DNA of 64,000 bases from Siphonodentalium dalli (GCA_032622095.1 CP136062.1:196237887-196301886), one strand, 5' to 3'. Numbered from the stretch's first letter, positions 22,530-36,400 are shown. Notes: a model not told the origin generated them from the letters alone. Numbers and translations are program-made.

Positions 22530-23307
22530 AAAAAAAGGAAATCTTGACAATTGTTTTTATTCATGTTTTTTTAAATGTCATACCATTTCAAAAACCCCTC
22601 ATGAAAATTCACAAGAGGGTTGAAGGAACGGACCTACGTCCCTTGAAAATTATCCCGGCACATCATCCAATACAATAATACAGGCTCATAAAAATGTTTA
22701 TGTCAATCATGTTATGAATTAGGATCCCACCTACAATGAGTTGCCGAAAAAAATAACTATGAAGTATGCCATGCTGCAAATTCAATAACCACGAAGAAGT
22801 ATTGAGATCTTAACATGCATACTCACTGAATTTCTGGCAAACAACTATATATCGATGCTATTAGTCGGTGAAAATAGGGCTATTCAAGTCGGAAAACATG
22901 TTCCGATGTTTGTTTAATTTTCAAATACAAATTGGTATAATTATTTTTAAAGAAATTATAGCGAAATCGGTTTGCGAATGTTTGGAACAGATCGAAAGAC
23001 CTCAACTGCATGTGACAATCTGAAACCTGAACTAAAAAAGGAACTTTAAAAAAAATAGTTTCCAAACACTGGATGCCCCAACTATATTATGTCATGTATA
23101 GCATGCAGTCGAGAATTAAAAACAAAACTTTACAAAAGGAAGTGACTCAATGCGACCTCTCGCCACCAAGAGTACGTTCATATACTCACAAGTTTGCACG
23201 GTATGGTTTTGCAGGCATTTGGTCGTAGAAAACGATATGGTGCTAGCATCTGGACAGAAGCATGCATGTCAAATGCATCCGTAACTACACTCTGTAGTTC
23301 CACATGT
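22530..23307. other. AT-rich intergenic sequence, nothing recognised
   Basis: No splice-supported ORF or repeat was identified. A large foldback element follows at 23316. Confidence 0.4.
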
Positions 23308-23323
23308 AGTTAATGGGGTAGGG

Positions 23324-23418
23324 TTCTCTATTCAGAAGGTTCGCTATTCCGAAGGTTCACTAATCCGAAGGTTCACTAATCCGAAGGTTCACTATTCCGA
23401 AGGTTCGCTATTCCGAAG
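23324..23418 (+). repeat. 16-bp tandem repeat arm (left)
   Basis: Six units of the type TTCGCTATTCCGAAGG, with variants CACTAATCCG and CACTATTCCG. Confidence 0.9.
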
Positions 23419-23880
23419 TTTTTCTATTATGGGAGTTTTTAGCCAGAAATGAATCAAAATTTGCGCCCCCGTACATTTATACACCCCAATCTAATATCTA
23501 ATTTGTCCCAGATGTCGGTTATTAATAGCAAGAAGACAGTATCAGTTTATCATTTTAATATTATAGAAAGTTGAAAACACAATGACTGAAATAAACTACG
23601 AGTTAGAGATGCATTCTACCCGAACTGGCAATCTGTACTTGGAAAGAAACATCAACATTAAAATCAAAACAAAGTCAGAATTGCAGTTAGGTCCATTCAG
23701 CGGTATTCTGCTATACAGTAAGTTATAGCGCTCCAGTATTGATTGACCGTAAGAGCCCCACTGTTATAGTCCGCCTTTAGCATTTGGGACATTATATTAA
23801 TCAAAATAACTCCTATGTAAATCATTTATAAATCAGATGATTTATTGAATTTATGTCTACGTAAAATAACACGTACTTCC

Positions 23881-23938
23881 TAAAACGACATATATGTCGT
23901 TTTAGTCCTCAGCCGATAGACGACATATATGTCGTTCT
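23881..23938. repeat. duplicated palindrome ACGACATATATGTCGT
   Basis: A perfect 16-bp palindrome occurs twice (about 23885-23900 and 23920-23936), just outside the nested MITE. Confidence 0.7.
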
Positions 23939-23955
23939 ACTCGCCAAAGGGTTAA

Positions 23956-24562
23956 AGGGGTACTGTACCCCAATTTCAATATGAATATTATATTTTAAAA
24001 TAACTAATTTGAGTCGACGATGTCTACTGAAAACGTTCCGGTTAACAGGCAATCGTAAAAGTAAAATTGAATTATTTAATATAAATTCATTTATGGCTGG
24101 AGTCATAAAATGGAGAATTATGCCATTACGAGTTACCGTTCTTGAAATCGCATATGTTGCGTGTCTTTTATCGACGGCCGTTCGCGCACATTATTGAGTT
24201 GCAAACAAAACATGTTACCTGCAAAAGAAAGCCCGTTATAACCGATTCGGGAAAAATGAGAAAGAAACAAGAGTCATAAAGCGTCAAGTATTTTATAGGG
24301 AGCGAGATTGTTCGATGGAAGAGATTGAATGCATCAATCGAAGCTGTGAGCAAAGAACTTCCGGCGACCTGCGTCTTCTCCGGTGAAGGTCAAAAACATG
24401 GCGCGTAGTTTGAAATCGTAATATTTTTGTTTCCAAGATCAATATTTTCTTCGCTAAATTAGGTTTATACGAAACTCATATAACACGAACACAATCTAAC
24501 TTGAAAGTTATTTCAATGGGAGTAAATAAAAAAAATCGCCTATCTTTGTGTACAGTACCCCT
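23956..24562 (+). mobile_element. TTAA-flanked MITE, copy 2 (607 bp), nested in foldback
   Basis: Termini AGGGGTACTGTAC and its complement, with TTAA at 23952-23955 and 24563-24566. Same family as 8762-9347 in the opposite orientation. Three short ORFs at 23909-24353 overlap it and have no support. Confidence 0.75.
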
Positions 24563-24707
24563 TTAAATCTCAAGGAAACCCACGAAAACAAAAATCACAT
24601 TAATTTTTTTAATGTTTTAAGTTATTTCCTTCATAAAAAAGAGTCTTCGTACTAAAGAACCCTCTCAATACTTTAGAATATAGAATTAACTTTTAAAATA
24701 ACAAAAA

Positions 24708-24820
24708 CCTTCGGAATAGCGAACCTTCGGAATAGTGAACCTTCGGAATAGTGAACCTTCGGATTAGTGAACCTTCGGATTAGTGGAACTTCGGAATAGC
24801 GAACCTTCGGAATAGAGACA
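24708..24820 (-). repeat. 16-bp tandem repeat arm (right)
   Basis: Seven units, complementary to the left arm (CCTTCGGAATAGCGAA and variants). Confidence 0.9.
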
Positions 24821-24835
24821 TGTTCCCAGTTAATG

Positions 24836-27270
24836 TTACCGAAATTTGCCTGTCAATAGCATGAAAATATCTCGCAAGAATAAATCACACAGATATTTGA
24901 AGGCAAATGCCAGTAGCACATTTACATGTGGAATTACAGAAAGTTTACTTCTCATTTCGTTACATGTAGCTTTGACAAAGTTACTTTACTGTACAATCCT
25001 TTTAATTTGTGAGAGTCTGTTATTCGTTGATTTCGTGGTTTGTGTCAAACACGAAATCAACATTCAACGACATAATTGAAACTTAAGTTGAATCAGCAAA
25101 TACCAGTATACGAGATATAAATGAAGAACGGGCAGTATGTCTGTTTTCGATATATGTCGTTCATTCACGGTATACATAATTGATATGCTGATCATCTGAT
25201 CCCTTCTATAATAGTTTGTATAAACAATGTTCAACGTATTGGTATCTTAATAAATGTTATTTGATTCAGCACATGCATACTACATAAACAATAAATAACT
25301 ACCTCGGCAACATTTGGCATGAAACTGGTATCTATTATGATAATGATTGTGTGATGTGCTTTCAACGCCGGAATACATGCGGTCTAATTTCTCAATAGTG
25401 ACCACTCAAATATGTCACGATGCTGCTATTGTATGGAACTTTTGTGTTCATATATGCTTTTCAATGACTAAATGCCTACAAAACCATACATTGAACGTAC
25501 CCTTACTGCTGCGATGTATACTACAGAATACAGAAATAGAACTGAACATGACAAAGGTCGCTATAGAAATATTCCTCACATATTAAACACTCAGAAAATT
25601 CATAATCAATTAATGTTAACATTCTATCCTCTTAAATATATCGCTCTTTAAAAACACTTCTTCGAATATTTCCGTTATTTCGTCAAAAACTCTTCTTCAA
25701 ATATCTCCGTTATTTCTTAAAAAACACTTCTTCTCATACAAATCGCCGTTATTTAGTAAATTAACATTCTTTATAGAGTTATTGCCCTTCATATTAAATA
25801 TGAAGCTAACATGCCGGATTAGCTATACATGTCGTCATTTAGTGGACAATCCCAAGCTCGCGTGCCACGCGTGGTCGGATTGTCCATTAATTAACGAACA
25901 TTTTAGGTACGGATTGTCCGTTTATAAATGGCCAATCCTTGAAGAATTGCCTGGTTTAAACATAGTCTTATCAATATAATACATGTAAAATCATGTTAAC
26001 CAAACACAATAATATTGCCCTAACTATATATAGGCTAACTGTAACATAAATTTAACGTCAAATAATCATACGCTCTTTTGCCATTTGAATAATTGTCATA
26101 TAATTTTCGGTTTCAACGATAATTAGCGCTTTGGAATGTATGTACCATGGTCATAAACATTATTGCATGCATGCACACATGAAACAGATGGGTTGAAGTG
26201 GGATGGCTCTGGGTGTGTACACATGGTTCAAAGTTTAAAAACTACTGGACAATTCTATACATTGGAATACGGAAAACTATCCCATAACTTGATCACATGA
26301 CACAATATTAGTAAACTAAACGGCATTTAAATGAAACACAACTGAATCAGTCTCCCGAAAAATACAGATTTCGAACTTATTTTCACGAATAAATAAATGA
26401 TTGTTGGATAGGTTCAGATTGTGGACCGTCAATTCACAGCGCAATTCAATCACTCGCAAACTAAACTTAAAATAAAAGATGGATTGGTTGGTGAGAAAAT
26501 CAGTTTGAAGGTCATTTAAATATGACAATTATTATCAGCATAATACCAAGAATGAATTTTTATGCACGAATATTGCAATGATTTCATGGACTATGAGATA
26601 ACAGCTTATTGACTAAAATACACAGATGGGGACTGTCGCCCGAAATGCCTGTGGAATAAACATTTTCGCTAGTCAATTATATTTGCCCGCCACCTGTATA
26701 TGGAATGTTATATCTGCCGACGATTGGGATGCGATGTTCGACATTCTTTATATACAACACACACCTAGAAAATAAACGAAAAACATATTTCAATTGTTTG
26801 CACACATTGCCGTGTCATAAATAATTCATCTCTTTGCACTAGCAATCACTTCATACTATTCTCTGTCAATGATGTGCATGCACCGAAACATGCTTTTGAT
26901 ATCCGATTTCTTTTCCTTTGGTAGTGTCATACATTTTTAAAGAATAAGTACGCTGGCAACTTCCACTAATTGTTATGTACACATGCGTTTGACAATTGCG
27001 TTTTGTGTTACATAAATTTATACCCCTCTAGCAGTTATGTCGTCGATATATAATTATATAAAACCTGAGTGTCCAAACACACCGCAGTTATGATGGGTAC
27101 CAACAATACCTCTTTCATGCGGAGCATTTGTACCAAATATACACATATATGTTGCGACATGCAATGACCCCGTCTGCGTTAGTGGTCTCTACACACAATC
27201 GCACAATCTCCTATTGAAATTTATCCTCCGTGCAACCATCCCTAGCGTTGACTGACAATGTCATGATATA
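24836..27270. other. AT-rich region with no supported gene
   Basis: Short ORFs (24846-25079, 25347-25586, 25782-25979, 26316-26528) have no splice or domain support. At about 25640-25765 there are three diverged copies of a roughly 46-bp unit containing ACTTCTTC...ATCTCCGTTATTT. At 25844-25885 GGACAATCC and its complement flank a CCACGCGTGG palindrome. Confidence 0.45.
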
Positions 27271-27279
27271 TTTCATGAG

Positions 27280-30050
27280 GATTTCGCCAGATTTGATGGC
27301 ATGTGGGTGAAAATATGCCACCCCAAATACCTCCTAGAAACAAGCCGACCCCGACGCATCAACCACAGGGGCTGCCATCCCAATGGGGTAAACATGGGGT
27401 TTGAACCATTTTTGATAACAGTAAGGATTTCAACCGATTTGATGGCATGGGTCGGTGGCTTGCCCCAAATACCCCATATGAACAACCGATCCTCCCACCC
27501 ATCACCACGAGGAGTGCCGCCCACAGAGTGGGTGGCCCGTCCCAAATACCCACTAGAAAAACCCCACCCCCACCCATCACTCCGGTGGGGGGGGGGGGGG
27601 GGGATCACCCATATAGGGAGTGAAAATGCCGTATGGATTTGACGGCATGGGTGGGTGATCAGCCTAATATACCCTAGAAACTCCAGGACATCATCCGCCC
27701 CTCCCGCCCCCGAGGTGGCACTCCAGGGGGTTGAAAATGTGCTAAGGACCTTTTCGAAAACGGCAAGTTTTAGACCAATTTGACGGCATGTGTGGGTGGC
27801 CCGCCCCAAATTGCCCTATAAACACCCGACCCCCACCATCACCCCGCGGATGCCAGCCCAATGAGGTAAAAATGGGGTATGGACCATTTTCGAGAACGGT
27901 AAGGATTTCGACCGATTTGACGGCATGGGTGGGTGATGATACGTCCAAAATACCCTATAAACTCCCGAATCACACACCCATCATCCCCGGGTTGCCACCT
28001 CGAGGGGTGAGAATGGGCTATGAACCATTTTCGAGAACGGAAAGGATTTCGACCGATTTGACGGCATGAGTGGTTGGCCCGCCCCAAATACACCTAGAAA
28101 CACCCCGATCCCTACCCATCACCCCGGGTGGCAACCCTTGGAGTAGGAAATGGGGTACGGACCATTTGCAAGAACGGTGTGGATTTCGACCGATATCACG
28201 CCTTGCATGGGTGTGTGGCCCGCCACAAATACCGCTAGACACACCATACCCCCACCATCACTCGGGGGGGGGGGTGCCATTTCGCCCCAAATACCACGGA
28301 TTGGACGACACGGATGGATGGCCCGCCCCTAATACCATTTAGAAACACCCAGACCCACCCAGAACCCGACCGATCACACCGGGGGTGTCACTCCGTATGG
28401 GTGTAAATGGGGTATGAACAACTTTCGAGAACGATTAGGATTTCGACCGATTTGATGACATGAGTGGGTGGCCCGCCCCAAATACCACCTAGGAATACAC
28501 CGAACCGAATGGGGTTTGGACCATTTTCGAGAACGGTGAGAACTTCCACCCATTTGACGGCATTGGCGAGTGGCCCGCCCCAAGTACCCACTAGAAACAC
28601 CCTGACCCCACCAATCACCTCCATGTGGTGCCACCCGAAGGGTGAACATATGGTACGGACAATTTTCTAGAAAGTACGAATTTTGACCGATTTGACGTCG
28701 TGGGTGGGTGGCCCGCCCAAATACCCCCTATAAACACCCGACCCCCACCCATCACACAGGGGATGCCACCCCGACGAGGTGAAAATGGGGTATGGACCAT
28801 TTTCGAGAACGGTGAGGATTTCGACCGATTTGATGGCATGGGTGGGTGATTCGCCTAATATACCCTAGAAACTCCCGGACCCCCACCCATCACCCCCGGG
28901 GTGCCAGCCGAGGGGGTTGAAAATGTGGTAAGGACCATTTTCGAAAACGGTAAGGTTTTCGACCGATTTGACGGTATGGGTGGTTGATCCGCCCAAAATA
29001 CCATAGAAACTCCCGGATCCCCCACCATCACCCCCGTTGTGCCGCCCCGAGGGGGTAAAAACGGGGTATGGACCATTTTTAGAACGGTAAGGATTTCGAC
29101 CGATTTGATGGCATGGGTGGATGGCCAGCCCCAAAAACCTCATAGAAACACCAGGACCCCACCTATCACAACGGGGTGCCACCACGAGGGGTGAACATGG
29201 GGTAAGAAACATTTTTCGAGAACGGTAAGAATTTCGACCGATTTAACGGCATGGGTAGGTGGCCGGCCCTAAACACCACTGGAAACACCCCGAACCCTAC
29301 CCATCACCCTCGGGGTGCCACCAATTGCAAGTGGGGGAGGTGGGGTATGGAACATTTTCGAGAACCATAAGGATTTCGTGGGTGGGCCGCCCTAAATACC
29401 ACCTAGAAACACCCCGACCCCACCGCCACCCCTGAGGGTGCCACCCGAGGGTATTAAATGGGGTATATACCATTTTCGAGAACGGTAAGGATTTCGACCG
29501 ATTTGACGGTATGGGTTGGTGGCCCGCTCAAAATACCGCTAAAGACACCCCGACCACACCAATCACCACTGGGGTGCTAGCCCTAGGGTGTAAACATGGG
29601 GTATGGACAATTTTCGAGAAAGATACGGATTTCGACCGATTTGACGGCATGGTTGAGTGGCCCGTCCCGAATACCACCTGAAAACATCCGACCGCCACCA
29701 ATTACCTCCGGTAATGGCACAGCGAGTGAGTGAAAACGGGGAATGGACCATTTTCGAGAACGGTCACGATTTCGACCGATTTTTCGGCATGGGTGGGTGG
29801 CCCGCCTCAAATATTACACAGAAACACCCGATTCCGCACCCTTAACCCCGAGGGTGCCACCCCGAAGGGGCGAAAATGGGGGATTTATCATTTTCGAGAA
29901 TGGTAAGGATTTCCACAGATTTGACGCTAATGGTGGATGGCCCGCCCCAAATACCCCTAGAAACACCCGACCCCCAATAAGTTTTATCGGGGGCGGGGGG
30001 GTGAACATGGGGTATGGACCATTTTCGAGAAGGGTAAAAATTTCGACCGA
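27280..30050 (+). repeat. 138-bp satellite array, about 20 monomers
   Basis: The block GATTTCGACCGATTTGACGG followed by CATGGGTGGGTGGCCCGCC recurs about every 135-141 bp, for example near 27906, 28047, 28182, 28443, 28683, 28818, 28958, 29095, 29233, 29497, 29632, 29770, 29910 and 30044. Monomers contain CCATTTTCGAGAACGGTAAG, a CACCC-rich segment and GGGGTATGGACC. Divergence is moderate and poly-G tracts occur (27586-27604). The many overlapping ORFs on both strands are shadows of the GC-rich monomer. Confidence 0.9.
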
Positions 30051-33000
30051 TTTTGGATGCTTTTGGTTTGGCGGAAAGTCAATTTCTTGCAACATGACTT
30101 GGAATCGCCGGCGGCATATCTTCGTCTACTTATTCTCCGTTTTCTTCAACCCCCTCTCACGACCGCATCCCTGTCAATGTCGTGTTTCATTTCATCTCGA
30201 ATATTCCTAATGCATCCCTTCTATTGATAGCCTAGCACCAGTCAGGTTAACGCGCCTTATTTTTTATGGATGCCGAGCCTAGAACGGTCTGGAACGACCT
30301 AGAATGGAATTTCGTCTACTTTTCTCCCTATCTTTCAAACCCTCCCCAACGCATGTCAGATGATTCCCCCAGTTCGCCATACCTACAGAAAATACTTCTT
30401 TGAGAAATGGAACCGACGGAAATGAAGTATATGGTGCTAAACATATTAAAATGTCAACTAGGGGTGTTTTTTTATTATCGAGTTATAACATGTAAATTGC
30501 CTTTTTACGAGACGTAAATCCCGTTGCGAGCTCTCTTGGGATCCCATGACAAATATCGTGTCTCTGCTACCAAGCGTGTCAATTAGCTTAACTGATTTAA
30601 AGAAAACAAAATTCATTTTGGATGTTTTTGGTTGCCGGAAAATCAATTTCTTGCCACGCGACGATATATCGTCGTCTACTTATTCTACGTTTTCTTCAAC
30701 CCCCTCTCACTGTCGCATCCTTGTCAATTTCGTGTTTGATTTCAGCTCGAATATCCTTACTGCGTCCCTTTTATTGATAGCATAGCACCAGTCAGGTTAA
30801 CGCGCCTCATTTTTTATGGATACCGAGCCTGGAATGGTCTGGAACAACCTAGAATGGAATTTCGTCTACTTTTCTCCCTATCTTTTAACCCCTCCCCAAC
30901 GCATGTCAGGTGATTCCCTCCGTTCACCATACCTATACAGAAAATACTCCTTTGACAAATGGAACCGACGGAAATGAAGTATATGGTGCTAAACATATTA
31001 AAATGTCAACTAGGGGTGTTTTTTATTATTGAGTTATAACATGTAAATTGCCTTTTTTACGAGACAGAAATCCCGTTGAGAGCTCTCATGGGATCCCATG
31101 ACAAATATCCTGTCTGTGCTACTAAGCGTGTCAATTAGCTTAACTGATTTAAAGAAAAAAATTCATTTGGGATGTTTTTGGTTTGCCGGAAAATCAATTT
31201 CTTGCCACGCGACGACATATCGTCGTCTACTTATTCTACGTTTTCTTCAGCCCCCTCTCACGGCCGCATCCCTGTCAATTTTGTGCTTGATTTCAGCTCG
31301 AATATTTCTAATGCATCCCTTATATTGCTAGCATAGCACCAGTCAGGTTAACGCGCCTCATTTTTTATGGATGCCGAGCCTGGAACGGTCTGGAACGACC
31401 TAGAATGGAATTTCGTCTACCTTTCTCCCTATCTTTCAAACCCTCCCCAACGCATGTCAGATGATTCCCCCAGTTCGCCATACCTACAGAAAATACTTCT
31501 TTGAGAAATGGAACCGACGGAAATGAAGTATATGGTGCTAAACATATTAAAATGTCAACTAGGGGTGTTTTTTTATTATCGAGTTATAACATGTAAATTG
31601 CCATTTTACGAGACAGAAATCCCGTTGAGAGCTCTCTTGGGATCCCATGACAAATATCCTGTCTGTGCTACTAAGCGTGTCAATTAGCTTAACTGATTTA
31701 AAGAAAAAAAATTCATTTTGGATGTTTTTGGTTTGCCGGAAAATCAATTTCTTGCCACGCGACGACATATCGTCGTCTACTTATTCTCCGTTTTCTTCAG
31801 CCCCCTCTCACGGCCGCATCCCTGTCAATTTTGTGCTTTATTTCAGCTCGAATATTTCTAATGCATCCCTTATATTGCTAGCATAGCACCAGTCAGGTTA
31901 ACGCGCCTCATTTTTTATGGATGCCGAGCCTGGAACGGTCTGGAACGACCTAGAATGGAATTTCGTCTACTTTTCTCCCTATCTTTCAAACCCTCCCCAA
32001 CGCATGTCAGATGATTCCCCCAGTTCGCCATACCTACAGAAAATACTTCTTTGAGAAATGGAACCGACGGAAGTGAAGTATATGGTGCTAAACATATTAA
32101 AATGTCAACTAGGGGTGTTTTTTATTATCGAGTTATAACATGTAAATTGCCTTTTTACGAGACGTAAATCCCGTTGCGAGCTCTCTTGGGATCCCATGAC
32201 AAATATCGTGTCTCTGCTACCAAGCGTGTCAATTAGCTTAACTGATTTAAAGAAAAAAAAATTCATTTTTGATGTTTTTGGTTGCCGGAAAATCAATTTC
32301 TTGCCACGCGACGATATATCGTCGTCTACTTATTCTACGTTTTCTTCAACCCCCTCTCACGGTCGCATCCCTGTCAATTTCGTGTTTGATTTCAGCTCGA
32401 ATATCCTTACTGCGTCCCTTTTATTGATAGCATAGCACCAGTCAGGTTAACGCGCCTCATGTTTTGTGGATACCGAGCCTGGAATGGTCTGGAACAACCT
32501 AGAATGGAATTTCGTCTACTTTTCTCCCTATCTTTTAACCCCTCCCCAACGCATGTCAGGTGATTCCCTCCGTTCACCATACCTACAGAAAATACTCCTT
32601 TGACAAATGGAACCGACGGAAATGAAGTATATGGTGCTAAACATATTAAAATGTCAACTAGGGGTGTTTTTTATTATTGAGTTATAACATGTAAATTGCC
32701 TTTTTACGAGACAGAAATCCCGTTGAGAGCTCTCTTGGGATCCCATGACAAATATCCTGTCTGTGCTACTAAGCGTGTCAATTAGCTTAACTGATTTAAA
32801 GAAAAAAAAATTCATTTTGGATGTTTTTGGTTTGCCGGAAAATCAATTTCTTGCCACGCGGACGACATATCGTCGTCTACTTATTCTCCGTTTTCTTCAG
32901 CCCCCTCTCACGGCCGCATCCCTGTCAATTTTGTGCTTGATTTCAGCTCGAATATTTCTAATGAATCCCTTATATTGTTAGCATAGCACCAGTCAGGCTA

Positions 33001-33430
33001 ACGCGCCTCAATTTGTATGGATACCGAGCATGGAACGGTCTGGAACGAACTAGAATGGAATTTCGTCTACTTTTCTCCCCATCTTTCAACCCCTCCCCAA
33101 CGCATGTCAGATGATTCGGCCCGTTCGTCATACCTACCGACAATACTCCTTTGACAAATGGAACCGACGGAAATGAAGTATATGGTGCTAAACATATTAA
33201 AATGGCGACTAGGGGTGTTTTTTATTATTGAGTTAAAACATGTAAATTGTCTTTTTACGAGACATAAATCCCGTTGTGAGCTCTCTTGTGATCCCATGAC
33301 AAATATCGTGTCTGTGCTACCATGCGTATGAATTAGCTTAACTGTTTGAAAGAGAAAAAAAATCATTTTGGATGTTTTTGGTTTGCCGGAAAATCAATTT
33401 CTTGCCACACAGCTTGGAATCGGCGACGAC
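30051..33430 (+). repeat. 550-bp satellite array with higher-order structure
   Basis: The marker GATGTTTTTGGTT begins at 30621, 31171, 31721, 32271, 32820 and 33371, a spacing of 549-551 bp. Monomers fall into types: GACGTAAATCCCGTTGCGAG occurs at 30511 and again exactly 1650 bp later at 32161, while the others carry GACAGAAATCCCGTTGAGAG. CAGGTGATTCCCTCCGTTC also recurs 1650 bp apart. The 60-97-codon ORFs here (MTNI..SVSISLTDLKK) are the same frame repeated per monomer. Confidence 0.9.
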
Positions 33431-33431
33431 A

Positions 33432-36400
33432 CACTGTAAAAAGGACTGTGTGGCAGCTTCCACACACTGACTGTATGGAGGCATTATCTGAACATAAATG
33501 TGTACATAATACACACATATGTGTGTATCACCCGTGTACACCACCACACATATTTGTGTGTGACGTCGGTTTTTTAAATTTCACGTGGTGGTCACGCGCG
33601 CGTCGTTGTTTCGTACAGGATCACATGCTGCCGTAAAGTGTACACATGGAGTCTTGTTGGTTGTGGTGGATCTCGAAATTCGATATATTGGGTGGTCTCT
33701 TCGATTATTTCGATAGTTAAGGTAAGATTATATTTAAATTGGCAAGATATTCACCTTTGTGAGAATGTCCGTATCTATTTTGTATAACATGCATGATTGA
33801 ACGAAATAATAAACTTGATTTGGATTTTCAGATTCAACAATTCCCTATCGCATAGTCATATATTTACACGTTAGATTTGTACGTTTATCTGGGTTTATCT
33901 GTTGTTTCTGTAGTCTATATGATACGCATCTTTCCGAAGAATAAAACCTATTTCTGCTCGAAAATTGTCTTTATGTAAATTGACAAATTCAACTGTATGG
34001 TGAAGACATTAACTGAACAAATGTGTGTTCATCACATACACACTATATATTATACAGCGTGTTTATAATAGGTTGAAATTGTTCTCTTTGTTTGATTTTT
34101 CAACCAGTAATTAGTGGGAAATTTATTGTTTTTTTTTAGACAAACAGTAGCATATTTTTCTACTTTTGGTAAAAAAAAAAATGGCCTCAAATGGCCATCG
34201 GGTGGAAGACTTCCATTTGGTTGGAAATTCTAATAGTTGGAAAGTTTGAGGTACCAATTAGAAAATTCAGAACGAGAGGGGGTGTGCAAATATAATTCTA
34301 CAAATATGGTTCAAGGGGAGGATGGGGTGCACTTCGACATTTGAAGGTGGACACCCCCCGCCAACGGCGACCATCGAGCCGCGTCCCTGAATGCGAATTG
34401 TGGATGCCATTGGAATGGCCTATATAGTCGTATACTACGAAGTTCTATATATGTGGCACCAGGAATCACACAAAATGTGTGAAATTGGTGTTTCAAATTA
34501 ATTTCATTTGAATATGATGATCATGAGCATCACTGTTGCAATAAACCTTGAAATACCACAATGGACGATCAATGTACCAAGTGAAACAAATTGTTGGGTG
34601 GTGGGGTATTTATTTGTCAATTATATTGGTGGTTTACCAAGACGATGTGAAAAATTAGCATGCATATTTTGGCTCCTCTGCTATGTATAACTTGCGTAAA
34701 TTCGGTTACCGAGGGAGGGGCCGAGTGGGGGTGATGTCGTATATCTAATACATATGTAGCCACCGTTTGTGTCCAAAACTTTAAATTGTGAAGAATATTT
34801 TGTCATTCAATAAATGTCATAATAGCAAATAATGAACTTATAAATAATCTAAAATTATAAATACTGCAGAATAGTGAGATGTGTCATTAAAGTATTATTA
34901 GCATTTGGATTAAGTGACGTACATGGTGAAGAGTTATCGTTTATACTATAAAAAAGGGGGAGGGGGGTTTTATTTTCAAACTCGCCATGTTTCTCATATT
35001 ATAATCCTAATATATGAATGTATCGTGTTATATAGCTAAAATTCCTCATGTAAAATTGCAAATTTCCCGTGTCAAGATTGTGCTTAATGGGGCATCGATC
35101 TGGCCATATAGATAAAGTAAAATAAAATGTCCGAACATTCATTATGTGAAGCTATAATGAGTAGTACATGTATATATTTAGCATGTTTCAAAAACTATAT
35201 TCCTTTCTGAAAATGCGCTCTTTAATGTATGAATTATAATACTGTTATAGATGTACATACACTGTAAATAATATTCCCACAATGGCATGTTATAAACAAA
35301 ATAACTTCTCTGCTTACAGGTTCAATGATGAAATCATGGCGGTCACGCGGTGCGACGTCGATGTAAATAACAAGATATGGACATGACTGCCTTGGCAACG
35401 ACGCAGATAAACTCTAGTCAACCAACCAAGAACCACGGTGGAATGTACGAGTTAGACACAAATTCCACAATCAATGATTTTGGTATACATATGATGATGT
35501 CATGTGCTGTAATTTGGTTTCTGTGCAAGAGGAGATGACTTCTATTCTTCGTGAACTCGAGATTTCTCCTTAGAAATTTCACCGATATATATATACATTC
35601 AAAAAGACTATCCTCTTTGGAGCCCTTAATTTTCTTGTATAGTTCAAGGGATCTCAGAAAGCTTCAGTTAGTTTTAGAGCTTGTTCTTCTACACACGTGA
35701 GGTGAGTCTGGTGTAAGACAGCCAACCATTATAGCAATATACATATATATGTATACATAGCAGAGACTGACTTTCGAATTGTTCCAATACATTCAAGTTG
35801 GAGGAAAATTCTAGTTAGTGATGTGAAACCCATTGATGGAACTGAAACATGCACGCTTATAGTTTAAAATTTCTTTGAATCTCGTCGGATGACCAAAATA
35901 TTATGTGAATGTGTTAAACGGCTGTTTTGTTTTGTGTCGTTGTATTATTGAAATTAAAGACTATAGCTATACTATATATCATTCGACAATCACGATTTCT
36001 GCTGTGTACCCAAAAGAAGGCCGCGGACCCCCGGGATATGCATGTTTGCTGTTTGATAAGTTAATATTCGAAAACGTCCAGCGCCGCATGTCAAGCATCA
36101 GTAGACTATAACATTTCATATGTATGGCAGGGAAAAAAAACGTCCAACGATAGCCGAACTATATGTATGGCCAATAAATATCGGTGTAAACACTCTTCGT
36201 TGAATATGATTTTTTTTGTAGGATTAGCAGCCTATTGTTTGGATCGACCACACAAATTTGTACACATTTTATTAACACATATGTGTAGTCTTGCCCAACA
36301 ACATTGTGTACAAGAACAATACAAATAGTGTAATGGCGGTGAACACTATTGTTTGGATCAACCACACAAATGTGTACGCATGTGATTTACACATATGTGT

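Larger units (their letters stand above)
23316..24827. mobile_element. foldback element with minisatellite arms (1512 bp)
   Basis: Flanked by an exact 8-bp duplication AGTTAATG (23308-23315 and 24828-24835). Its ends are inverted relative to one another (GGGTAGGGTTCTCTATTC on the left; the right end, complemented, begins GGGAACATGTCTCTATTC). Each end continues into tandem 16-bp units. An 8-bp duplication is compatible with hAT-type insertion. The interior holds a second MITE (23956-24562) and no transposase. Confidence 0.8.

Noticed and set aside
27273-30210. ORFs of up to 178 codons in the 138-bp satellite
   Set aside because: GC-rich monomers with few stops; frames change with each monomer indel and exist on both strands.
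30546-33636. Recurring MTNI...SVSISLTDLKK ORFs
   Set aside because: The same 79-codon frame occurs once per 550-bp monomer, next to an opposite-strand frame; a satellite shadow.
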